A stretch of 64,000 nucleotides of DNA, from assembly GCA_022609375.1 (NCBI GenBank), contig JAGKQE010000016.1, positions 62,001-126,000 of the forward strand, written 5' to 3'. Made by a program: the position numbers and the translations under genes. Shown here piece after piece: positions 35,017 through 45,384 of this stretch. Below the pieces are notes generated by a model. It had not been told where the DNA came from. It was given only the letters and a program-made list of their open reading frames with translations, and searched no databases. The DNA comes from Xenosphaeropsis pyriputrescens (taxonomy: Eukaryota; Ascomycota; Leotiomycetes; Phacidiales; Phacidiaceae). How positions within the stretch are numbered: the first letter of the stretch is position 1; each line of letters opens with the position of its first letter.

Positions 35017-37121
35017 TTCGAGGATTGGAGCAAGAAAAGACCAAGGTGGGACTCTCTGATACCACAAGGAAAACGTAGAAGAGATGATTGAAAGTGGTTG
35101 TCAGCCCAATATACTTGAATTGGAGTGGGATATATACTCCTCTTGATATGTCTCATTTCTTATGCTACCAAATGGCTGTCAAGGAGGCCAAGCGAGTGGA
35201 GAGTGGTACCACTCTTGGTATTGTGTTCGAATTTTCGACATGCAGCAGCCTTAAACTGAAATGTGCAGTACTAAGAAATGTACTTACAGATTTTGCGATA
35301 GATATGAAAGTCTACGTTCAATCTCAAAGAGCAGCTTTCCTCATGAGGCTGTGGAGAACATCCATGTAGTAGCTAGTGCGGCAACACCAAAAGCTATTCA
35401 GGAAAGAATATACTCTAATATGGTGTGTATTCTATTTCCAACGGAAAGTAGAGGTTTGAGATGAGTTCCCGAGAGATTGGTGATATATGCTCCCGTGTTG
35501 TCATTTGGTATTGGCTATGGGATCAAAGTTTACACGAGGTAACAGAAGGTTATTCTCATATCCAACATCAAGGAGCTTTACCTTTAAGTTCCTCCTCATC
35601 CAAACCGTAGCTTGCATAATAAGATTTCCGACGGATTGATTCGCTTGTTCTCTTTAAAAAGAAGCCACAGCAGAAAACGCCTCAATTCTGCGGACATACT
35701 CAGCGATAACATCTATAATTAACATTTAAAGAAGAATGATGGGGGGCGGCAAATAAAATAAAACTCTTCAAGCGCCACATGAACGGAAAATTGATGTTAT
35801 CGAGAGGTTGAGGTCTCGTGACTAGAAGGTTGTCTGCCATGGCTCTCATGTATTGTTGACAGCTGTAAGTAGCTAGGTAGTCACGATTCTGGCCCGTGCC
35901 TAGTAGATGTACTTAAAGGCATCAAGATGAAGCATTTGGTGATTTATGTATTCATCAAGAGATATGATATGGTGATAGAAAGGTTTCAAGAGTCTTACCT
36001 TAGGTACTTAGTATTTTCGACGGTCTCGGTCTGTCAGTCCACCGCACTGCGCCCCGTGGTTCAATCCCACAGATAGCCGCCAAGCCATCTCGATGGTGGG
36101 GAAGCCTCCCGCCAACCCTTCCGCCAAGTATACCAAGTATGCCGAGTGTACCAAGCATACCAAGCATGCCAAGCATGCCAAGTATATCTGCCCACATTTG
36201 CCAAGTGCAATGAAGCATCCAGTCTCACGGCTCTAGGTATCTTGGTTTTTCCGGGGATGTGCTCCATCTCATATCTGATGACTTCCGACAGGATTCTTGC
36301 CAGTCAACTGACTGAACCGTCTCCAAAAATATCGAGTACCAAGCAAAGCTATACAATCATCCCATCATAGCTTCGTCGTCGGAAAGAATGGGCCACGCTG
36401 TGCCGTCCTTGTATGAATAGTGAGTCCTTTCTCTAGACTCTACTTGTAAGTTATATGCTTGTTTCAAGTTCGGGAAGTAGGAAACGAAGAAAGCCTTACA
36501 TAAACATGACAGACAGGCATGGCCTTCATGTTACCTATGGTAAGTAGGAGTTCATTTGACGTAGCCGCATCTAGGATACTAAGAGCTTCAAAAACATGTC
36601 GATCTACCGCAGTGTAGTATCAATCTAGATTGTTCGAATGAAGCAGAAAGTGGAGGAAGGGGGTTGGCAACTATCCAGGGATCTAACTATTCAGCTTAGA
36701 TCAACCCTACAGCTTTCAAATCACAACTATCGCCAATCTCAAGAGCAGTGTGTTTGTTTTTGCAAGGCATTCCCTCGACCATCACCATGAACACGAAATC
36801 GAAAGCTCCGCGAAGTATCTCGTGATCAGTTCTCACATTAATCTAGAGAATTTTAAGAGCCAATGTTTAAGGGCTTGACTTGAGGTCTCGACAGCACTAG
36901 CGTTATGTGCCACCTATCAACCCATCTTAGCTGGCATTTACACCGCCAATTTTGACATGGCTGAACCTGTAAGGCACAGTCTAGTGTTTTTGTGATGTTG
37001 GAATTGTTTGAAAGATGTCTGAACAACATGCTCATTTTCGAAGCCAATTGATATAAGAGTGCAAGGTAGAAAATTTTGGATAGTACCTCATCTCATCCTC
37101 ATCTTGAAAACTTCAATCAAG
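35017..37121. other. Intergenic region between two secreted-protein genes
   Basis: 2.1 kb between the divergent starts of the multicopper oxidase and the 37122 gene. AT-rich; ORFs are short and without family signs. It contains a 9-bp minisatellite (36123-36185). A shared regulatory role for two secreted proteins is possible but unproven. Confidence 0.5.
36123..36185. repeat. 9-bp minisatellite, seven units
   Basis: Seven units of a 9-mer close to GCCAAGCAT/ACCAAGTAT, 63 bp in all. Because the unit is a multiple of three, it keeps a minus-strand frame open (Met-Leu-Gly repeats), but that frame has no other support as a gene. Confidence 0.88.
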
Positions 37122-39318
37122 ATGTTTTCGTTATATGGTCCCCTCTTCTCATTATATGCCGTCTGTGCTCTTGCACAGGTTGTACCATTCACCGTTACAG
37201 GATTCTTAGACAGGTCAGTTTATGCTTAAATATGGAAATAATTTGTACTGATTAGTTCTCAGCGCCACTGCTGGGGGAACTGCTTTCAATTCTGGAGGTA
37301 CTGTTTCTGTTAATGGCTTTACTATCAAAATCCCAGATAATTTGCTGGTTGATTTCCCTGCAGCGGTTGTTCCTTTCGCGGAATTCACCACAGGAGATAG
37401 AGCAGCGCCCAATGAAGTAACGGTATGTCATCCTGCTTCAGCTTGCTACTATATGGTCCATTAAGCTAATCCATGACTTGATTTATGTAGATTACAGGCA
37501 ATGTTGTCAATGGAGAGAACATTGCCGGTCAAATGAGTGTTGCTCAACTCAGTCTACAATTCTCAAGTGGATACATATCAGCCCTCTCAGCTGATGGAAC
37601 GATTAAGATTGCTAATGGTCCTACTATTCGTATCAACGATCCAAGAGCTCGCTTCAGTGCTGGCACAAATAGTTTCCCCTTTTACACTGCGGACGATGAG
37701 AATCCCTCAATAACGAGCTTTGGTGGTTTCCCGATGTGTGTTCCAAGAAGTTCCAATGATCCAAAATGTCCCGCAAGCAATCGTCTGACCAATTCTTTGA
37801 ATTTGTAAGACTACTTTGATATTTCCTTACTCGGTCAATGTAAGCTAATGAGAGACAGTGACATCCCAGATCCTCTCCACATGTCCCCATTAAAAGTCGG
37901 AGATTTTGTCGAGTTTTCAGGAATTCATGTCAATAACGAAATTCTCTGTTACGAAATTGTTGCCAATATCGGCATTTACACAAAATCTGGCGTGGCTCCT
38001 GGCTTTATCCGGGTAGAAGATGCTATCATCGGTATCATCGACAACAACGCAAACACAGAGTTCGCCCGATCAAGAGTAAGAACTCGATACTCTTCACAAC
38101 TACATATAACTGACTTTGTAGTTCGTTGGCTATGTCACCGACCCAAGCAACCTCGTACAAATCTACGCCATGGACACAGACCCGTGTACCGGTGAAGTGA
38201 CTGATCGTCTAATCGGCAGTGCAACTCCGGGAAATACTGTCGGGGGTAGAGCCAAGTGGGAATTCCGCACTGACAGAACTGATATCGGCCTTTACACACG
38301 TAACTACCGCATCAAGTTGGCATCGGGCACGAAGGAGACCAGCGATGGTATCTTAGCCGGTAAGTAGTCGTATGAACAATCACACATCCCTGAGATACTA
38401 GCTAACATGAAAATCAAAGGCCAGTATGTCCAACCTGTGACTGAGTGGATCTTTCCAGAGGTTGTCACCCCTGGCGCAGTCCCTCCTCCCTTTGAGTTCA
38501 AGAATTTTGGATTTTTGGCAAACGGCTTTGGCCCTAACGCCGACGGGAATGCTTTCGGTCAACTGAAACCCTGGCCTGGAGCTTCTGCGCCTGTAGTTCT
38601 TAAGGAGTGTCCAACGAAAGTGAACCCAACTCCCACAACCACAGCATCTACAGGGACGGGTAACACATCTCCATCGACCGCAGCTACCTCAACAGCACCA
38701 GCAGTTTCCATTATCGCCGACGCAGGTGCAGACCAGACTGTGCGAGGAGGTGCCCTTGTCAATTTGGTGGCCAAGCAAACTGTGCCGGACATCAACACCG
38801 CAGACCTCACATATGCCTGGTCTCAAGTAGACGGGCCAACGACAAGCGTGACACTCAGTAGCAAGACGACATCATCAATCACCTTTGACGGGCCGATTCC
38901 CGCTACGAACACACTTGCCAAATATATTTTCCAAGTCCTTGTCACTCACAAGACCAGCGGCGCAACAAGCAAGGATAATGTGGCCGTTACTTACGATACT
39001 ACATCTTCCGACAAACCGGTCGTAGATACCTTCTCCTGGGCCAGTAAACAATCTGGTACCGTCTCGATAATCGCACATACGGAGCTTGTCGATCCCAAAT
39101 ATTCAATGAAGTGTGTGGTCGGTACCGGCACCGCAGTAGTTATGACCAGAGTTGGGCCTGGGAAGTTCTCTTATGGTGCGACAAAAGTTCCTAACCCTGC
39201 TAGTGTTCAATTGCAGAGTTATATTGGCACTGTAGCTATTGGAAAGGGTGTAACAAAAACTGGTCCTACAGCTGGAAAGCGAAGTTTAAGGGGTTCGGTG
39301 AGGCTTGCCGGTATCTGA
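37122..39318 (+). CDS. Secreted protein with PKD/Ig-like C-terminal domain, unknown function
   Basis: Six exons: 37122-37213, 37263-37422, 37491-37804, 37859-38075, 38122-38359 and 38420-39318; 639 residues. A signal peptide is clear (MFSLYGPLFSLYAVCALAQ). The N-terminal ~400 residues are beta-rich (VNGFTIKIPDNLLVDFPA, FVEFSGIHVNNEILCYEI, GFIRVEDAIIGIID) with a few cysteines (MCVPRSSNDPKCP). A Pro/Thr/Ser linker (TPTTTASTGTG) leads to ADAGADQTVRGG ... LTYAWSQVDGP, which resembles PKD/REJ-type beta-sandwich repeats of extracellular proteins. The end has a dibasic KRS and no GPI-type hydrophobic tail. Similar two-part proteins occur in other filamentous fungi, but I know of no assigned function. 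Cell-wall or secreted adhesive roles are guesses. Confidence 0.8.
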
Positions 39319-39656
39319 TTTTGTTTTTACATCTGCATATGATTCCAATTTGTTTAGTGTATATAGAATCTATATTGTCATCTCTAAGCGCATTTTAGAA
39401 ACCTTCCTTCATCATATTGAAGAACTTCTAAATTCGTAGGGGATCCATCTGCTTCATGGCTGTGTATATGTCCGTCTAGCCTTTTGAAAAGATGTGAGCA
39501 AGTATACAAAACATGTATGTACTTATAACAACCCTTTGCTCGAGCTTGAATATCGTACATAATTACAACACATCCATCTTCAATTCTTACGAGCAATGAG
39601 AACATATTATTCGTTGACAATCAAAAATGTTACGAAAAGGCAAAAAAAAAGAATCA
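39319..39656. other. 3' region before tRNA
   Basis: 338 bp, AT-rich. It holds the 3' UTR of the secreted-protein gene and, at 39641-39650, an A-run that serves as the tRNA terminator on the other strand. Confidence 0.5.
39641..39650 (-). terminator. Pol III T-run terminator
   Basis: Nine consecutive T on the minus strand within ten bases of the tRNA 3' end, as expected for RNA polymerase III. Confidence 0.85.
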
Positions 39657-39730
39657 TGGTCACTACGAGGGTCGAACTCGCGACCTTGGCGTTATTAGCA
39701 CCACGCTCTAACCAACTGAGCTAAGCGACC
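39657..39730 (-). tRNA. tRNA-Ile (anticodon AAT)
   Basis: A complete cloverleaf folds on the minus strand: acceptor stem GGTCGCT/AGTGACC (one G-U pair), D arm GCTC..GAGC with the AGTTGGTTA loop, anticodon stem TGGTG/CGCCA around CTAATAA (AAT, read as IAU), and T arm GCGAG-TTCGACC-CTCGT. Length is 74 with discriminator A; CCA is not encoded and there is no intron. The A-box (TAGCTCAGTTGG) and B-box (GTTCGACCC) are intact. Confidence 0.97.
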
Positions 39731-40373
39731 TTGTTTAGTTACGGATTGATGAATATGTCTTTAAATTATAATATATTATTATAGTCAATAGTCTTGCACA
39801 TCGCCAGTGGGATTTGACTTGTCAATCATTGACTAAGAAAAAAACGAATTCCAGAAACACAGCAAGTCTCTATTATTTTTGAATGTGATAGTTTCAAACC
39901 TATATTTCTCATACCACTGTCTCACAAACAGTATCGATCAGCAACTTATTGGCCTTTGGAGATCGTGAACTAGTTGTTTTCTTGCCGTCAATAGATTATA
40001 GAAACCAGATAAAGGAAGCGCTAAACACTCCAGAGATTCTGCAGGACATAGAGAATTATGTGAAAGAGAGGCGTCTGTAAATGTGAAAAACTAAAGACTT
40101 GAATCACCAAATAACTATGTGCGACTTGCCTACAATCAATACTTTTCATCAAAGGATGAAGTATAAACTTCCGTATCAGTAGTACAATTGTGTGACCGCT
40201 GATCATCAAGAATGGATTGTCCAATTGCTGCGCAGCAATATCCAACATCACAAATGCCTTAGGTTCCACAAATGCGCTAGTCCACATACGCCGAGGACCT
40301 GTACAAACGTCACGATTACCACGACCAATTCCCGGCCACAATACTCCACAAGTCTGCCATTGACATCTCCAAA
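39731..40373. other. AT-rich intergenic region before complex I gene
   Basis: 643 bp with AT runs at 39750-39790. ORFs here lie in the leader of the next gene or on the opposite strand and have no support. It contains the divergent promoter of the tRNA and the complex I gene. Confidence 0.5.
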
Positions 40374-41237
40374 ATGCGCAGGACCTGCAGACTGCTCGCG
40401 AGCGTGAAGCCGTCACGATACCTCGAGGCCGGCAGCCCCACCGGTCTCACAGGATTATTCACCCACCCAGCGCCTCGGTCAACCCTCATCTACCTCTATT
40501 CCAGCACGCTCGACAAGCTGAAAGAATTCCCGGAGAGCAGCGTATACCGACAATCCGTCGAGGCGCTCACGAACCACCGTCTCGAAATCGTCACCAAGGC
40601 TGTCCCCGCCGGCTACGAGGCCTGGGCCGAGAGGGCGAAGAAGGTCATCGCTGAGAATCCGGAGGTCTTCAACACGCCCGAAGGCGGTGTCGATCACAAC
40701 TTTGCGAAAAGCGTTAAGAGCATCCACGATGGAAAGACGTTCGTGACGACAGAGGTTGATGACCAATACGACGATACAAGGGACGAGTGGGACAGGGAGG
40801 AGAATTTCGGACCTGAGTTGGAGGGCACAAGATCGACAGCGGAGCGAGCTGAGCAAGCCATCCTGACGAAGGCGAGACCTGGGAGTGATCAGAAGACTGT
40901 TGACTGGGAGCCGGAACCACCCTTGACTGCCGACCAGTATGTCAATTCCTCTGCGAGACCTAGAATGAGTGCTAACACAGTGCAGGATCTCGGAGATTGA
41001 GAACCAGATCGGAGCAGGATTAATTGAGGAGGTTATTCAGGTCGCAGAGGGAGAACTCGAGCTCGTAGATGTTATGGCCAAGGCCGAAGTGTATGCACAT
41101 ACCCAGAAACCACCAGAAAGAGGATACTAATTGAGAACAGGTGGGATGACCTTATTGAGAAGCCAGTTGAGGGTCAATGGACCTACTTCACGAGAGATAC
41201 CGCCACCCCAACTACCCAACAGCCACCACAGAAGTAA
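40374..41237 (+). CDS. Complex I 29.9 kDa subunit (NDUFA5/B13 family)
   Basis: Three exons: 40374-40936, 40986-41090 and 41141-41237; 254 residues. The start MRRTCRLLASVKPSRYLEAGSP and the ensuing GLTGLFTHPAPRSTLIYLYSSTLDKLKEFPESSVYRQSVEALT-type block match the fungal 29.9 kDa subunit of NADH:ubiquinone oxidoreductase, homologous to mammalian NDUFA5. The C-terminus (IENQIGAGLIEEVIQVAEGELELVD, KPVEGQWTYF) is also typical. It is an accessory subunit of the peripheral arm, in the mitochondrial matrix. The fungal form is longer than NDUFA5, with an acidic central insertion (TTEVDDQYDDTRDEWD). Introns are 49 and 50 nt. Confidence 0.94.
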
Positions 41238-42169
41238 AGAAGGTCATGGATGCTCAGAGCAGTTGTATTTATAGAGACATTACTTGTGAATAGCAACACT
41301 TCACCCGCAGTGTTGTGAACAAGTGCTGTTGATTCACTGATACCCACTGACAATTTGATGCTCCAATACCAAGGAGTATCTATTCAATTGAGTGGTTGAT
41401 AGACGTTGTATAGTCCCATAGTTCAAAGCTTACGCTGTGATGCCTGTAAAAGCAATGTGCCGGGTTCTAGTATACCACGTCACTTGCAAGCACTGTTCCA
41501 AGCTGTCGAATATCATGCGTCAAGCTATGAGCCTAAGACACAACAAATAATAAAACAGGCATGGGCCTCATCAATCAATTTCTAGTGTTCAAACCCATAC
41601 AAGAACAATTGGAGGAATTACAACAAGCACGTGAAATATAACATCAAGTCAAGTCAAATCAGACAGTCATAAGCATCAACACAAACACAACCACAACCAC
41701 AATGGCATTCATAGACACTGCATCTATTGCATATGTATGACAGATACACAGAATACCCATCCCAAACGACGATAACTGTGCATCGCAGCTCATATACCAC
41801 AGCCCCATCCCACGCATATCCATCCGAGATCCCAAGCATTCCCGGTCTTCTATTTTAAGACCATATCCCCCCCCCCCCTTGTTCGCTATGCTGAAATGCC
41901 AAACTCCAGCCCTTGAAGTCCGACGGCGCACACAAAAGTTCTTATTGAAAAGGATTAGAAAAAGAGAGTGAGAGAGAGGGAATTCGGTTACGAAAGAAGA
42001 AGAAGAAAACCCCGCTCAAGTATTGAAATGAAAATGAAACCGTCGGGTTCAAGTTTTTGGGTATTTGATTGTTTTTGAATTTTTGTGTATTTTTTAAAAA
42101 AGGGGTGTCTTGGATGCGCAATTGCGGTGGCCGTTAAATGTGGACATGTCTGTCGAATCGTTTCTCGTT
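41238..42169. other. Convergent intergenic region
   Basis: 932 bp between two converging genes. It has a C-run at 41868-41878 and an A/G-rich stretch at 41955-42010. No gene is supported; probably two long 3' UTRs. Confidence 0.5.
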
Positions 42170-43982
42170 CTAAAGTTTAGTTTGGAGGTCTCGTATTGTC
42201 TCCAAGAAACCGAGAGCATTTGCTTCGGACATCTAATGTGTGTTAGTAATTGTTCAACGAGCAAATTCAATCTGGAAACACATACCTTGAGAAGCAAGTT
42301 GACTGGCTTGTTGTCTTCAACAGCCGTGAAAGAAATCTTATAGGTTCCGTTGGCAGCTTTATCATCGCTGAACTTTATGGCCTTGAGGATTGGGCTGTTC
42401 AGAATGACTCGGTGTGTCGACTCTTGTCTCATGATCAAACGAGCAGACCTTCCCTTTTCATCACCGACCGCAACCTTCTCGCCAGTAACCTCATCCGTCT
42501 CAAAACTAGCCTTCGCAACATTTAGCTTGATAGCTCCAACACCACGCTCCTTCCATCCTGCATCTTTCACCAGAGCAAATAGCTTCGCACGGACTTGAAT
42601 TAAGGTATCCTCATCTTCCTCGCCATCGTGTATAATCACAGGAACTAGTGAGCAATGTGAGCAAATAACAGCAAAACTGAGAGATAATACATACCCTTGG
42701 AGACCTTAGGTTTCTTCTTCTCCTCCCCTCCTCTACTTTCATTATCATCGTTGTCTGATCCATTCCCCCCATCACTCCCTTCTTCATCCGAGCTGCTGTC
42801 TTCTTCATCGCTCTCCGGTGCACCAAAAGCTTTGGCTGGTTTGTCGCTTGCACCAATGATTTTAGGTGTAGATCCCGAAGCAAAAGAAGACAGCTTCGGT
42901 CCTGATCCACCTGCAAACCCGCTTCCAAAACCACCACCGAAGCCTCCTCCAAGTCCGCCTCCCAACCCACCAAACCCAGATTTCGCTGCACCTGCTGCTA
43001 TTCCAAAGCCACTCAAGGATGCATTTCCGTTCTCCTTATCTTTGCTTCCCTCAGCGGATGGCGAAGGTGAAGCAAAGCTGGATAAAGGTTGTGCAGCTGC
43101 GGAGGCACCGAGGACACCAAATCCAGAAACTGGAGCTGTATTTCCACCACCAAACACACTTGTAGACTTTGTTGTACCAATTGCACCAAATGCTGATGTA
43201 GATCCGACAAGAGAGCTAAAGCCAGAGTTGGCAAAAGCGGACGCAGAAGTTTGTTTATCGGTAGCGGAATCCGATGAATTTGTAGTTTCTGCAGCATCCT
43301 TGGAGACAAGGGTCGTTTCAGTAGCCTTTTTATCAGCCTTGGAAGGTTCAGTAGCCTAGATAAACCTGTATCAGTTACATTTTCCTTGCTTCAGTCAAGC
43401 TCCAGGACACACCTCTGACGTATGCAGTCTGTCTTCAACTCTAGGCGGTTCGGTAGAGGAATCCCTGTATCTCTTCTTCTCGGGTCCCAATCTCGTACTT
43501 CTGCTACCATTGGTACCGGAGGCTCCAAGTCCTGCTTCGCCCTCTCCAAGCTTGGCCTCGTCCTCGAGCTCCTTCACATCGTCGTCGGCATCGAGCTCGC
43601 GTCCACGTTTCTTCTTCGGCGACAAGACCCGGTCCTTCATCTCCTCATCCGCTGCATCCTTGGCAGCACGTTCGGGCGTCTTGACTCGCTTTGACTCGTG
43701 CACGTCCTTATCTTGGGCAGCTTGTGAGGCGGGGTCGATAGCTTCGTCCTGGGCGTCTGCGGGCTGGCGATCAGAAATTGTGGACTTTCTCAGATCCTCG
43801 CTCGCGGCCTGAGTTTCGGGGTCTTCTTTGTCGTCCAGATCGTCGTGGCTTCGTTTGCGCGAGGGTTTGTTGGCTGGTGATCCATTGCTGTCGTCGATGT
43901 TATCTGAGCCGTGCTCGGATGGATTGTTGAGAGGCTGGGAAGCTTTAGGGGCACTTTGGTCAGCGGCAGCGGTAGAAGACAT
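42170..43982 (-). CDS. Ran-binding protein of the Yrb2/RanBP3 type
   Basis: Four exons on the minus strand: 43413-43982, 42695-43355, 42286-42644 and 42170-42232; 550 residues. The first 190 residues are charged, with NLS-like runs (KPSRKRSHDD, SPKKKRGRE). A Gly/Phe-rich section (GFGGLGGGLGGGFGGGFG, SGFGVLG, SGFGIAAG) resembles nucleoporin FG repeats. An acidic Ser stretch follows, then a RanBD1 domain (LIQVRAKLFALVKD, WKERGVGAIKLNV, ARLIMRQESTHRVILNSPI) ending in a helix (MSEANALGFLETIRDLQTKL). This order of NLS, FG and C-terminal RanBD fits Yrb2/RanBP3, a nuclear cofactor for Crm1 export; a Nup2/Nup50-type role is the alternative. The final 20-codon exon supplies the last helix of the domain. 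Confidence 0.9.
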
Positions 43983-45384
43983 GATGTATAGCTACCGCTC
44001 CTTGGTCATGAAAGGCCGTGAAGAAGCAAAGGCAAGATTTTGACGTGTCAAGGTCGTGCGGTTTGTTTTCAGGTCATTCACGCCGGTCATTACTTTGTCC
44101 GCACCGAAGTTGAGTTCGATATTTACACTAGGCCACTTCAGGCAGAAACGTTGTTGACCCCACATCTCGGCTTTTGAGTCTTTGACGCCATCCTCGTCGC
44201 TAACTTTGTTTGAACTGGAAATAAAAACGAAATAAACACTTGATACTAATAATAGAAGGTTGAGGTATTATTGTGATGTGCTATGTTTACAGTACTCGTC
44301 CACTTATTACGAAATTACGATATATTTGTGAACGAGCATTTTAAAGCTTGGACAAGTTATTAAACCTAAGGTTAGTGTTTACAGTAACCATTACCTTTTC
44401 TTACTCAAGGTTTCAAGTTAGAGCCAACTACATCAACGTTTCTAAAATCTCCAGCTTGATTGGGGTTTGATGTCCTAGATACAGAGATCATCTACTTTAC
44501 CAATAACCAATGTCATGGAAAGGATGCCAAAGAAGCAATATTCCCAAACTCATACTATGAATTGGTGACGAAAAATCAACCACGCCGTAATTTCAATTAA
44601 TTATACATTCTAGGGAGCCCGGTGTTATGAAAATCGTTCGTGAGTCGAACTAGAAACTAATGATAGTAGAGACTGAGGAAGCATGGTAGCAGCGACATTG
44701 CATTGCTCTATCAATAAGTCAAGAGGCATCATTTTATCAATCGTCTCCAAAGACCCTCTCCCGGAGATAGTTTCGCAAGCGATTGCATATTCATGAGCTT
44801 ATAAAGGGAAAATTAAAAAGTATTGTTAGCCCAAACCAATGTTTCAGGGGGGACTGCTGTGCCGTTGTTAGCAAAGGCCCTTGTTCCTCCATTCAGCGTC
44901 GGTATGAGCTGAGCTTGCGGGAAGTCATTCAGTATGTACCCATAGTGGTCATAAGAAGAATTGAGCATGAGATAGTGGGCTGTGAAACTCCTTCTCCCAT
45001 ACCATATTGACCGTACTTCCAAATTTAAAAAGTACTGCCGCAAAGAACATTGCCTGAAAGTCCTGCACTCTTGAGATGATCGAGTCTGAAAGCTCAAGGA
45101 CACCCTTAATATGAGCATAGTTTTTGCAACAAGCAGGTTCTAGGATCTACTGCCGCAGTCTAATAGCTGTTCACAGAGACCTGCAGGGCCCCGTCTCCTA
45201 TCCTATCGAACAACTATCCTTCCAAGACCTGATGTGATTCTCTTCCATATAGGCACCTCAGCACCACCTCCAGGAACGCTCTGAGAAGGAACCGATTCGC
45301 TCTCAGAAACCAGCTTAGATTACGCGATATCCTCACCTTACTTACGCTACTCAACGATTCCAAGTCCAAGCAAATCCCCACCTC
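43983..45384. other. Gene-free AT-rich region
   Basis: 1.4 kb between the Ran-binding protein start and the EED stop. ORFs on both strands (for example minus 44813-45118) carry no recognisable domain and no splice chain. It could be degraded repeat DNA. Confidence 0.45.

Noticed and set aside
36123..36185. Possible CRISPR-like array
   Set aside because: Units are 9 bp and contiguous with no unique spacers; it is a minisatellite in a eukaryotic genome.
36000..36218. Minus-strand ORF with Met-Leu-Gly repeats
   Set aside because: The frame is open because the 9-bp minisatellite is a multiple of three; there is no support outside the array.
44813..45118. Minus-strand 101-codon ORF before eed
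   Set aside because: Isolated, no homology pattern, in AT-rich DNA; chance ORF is the simpler reading.
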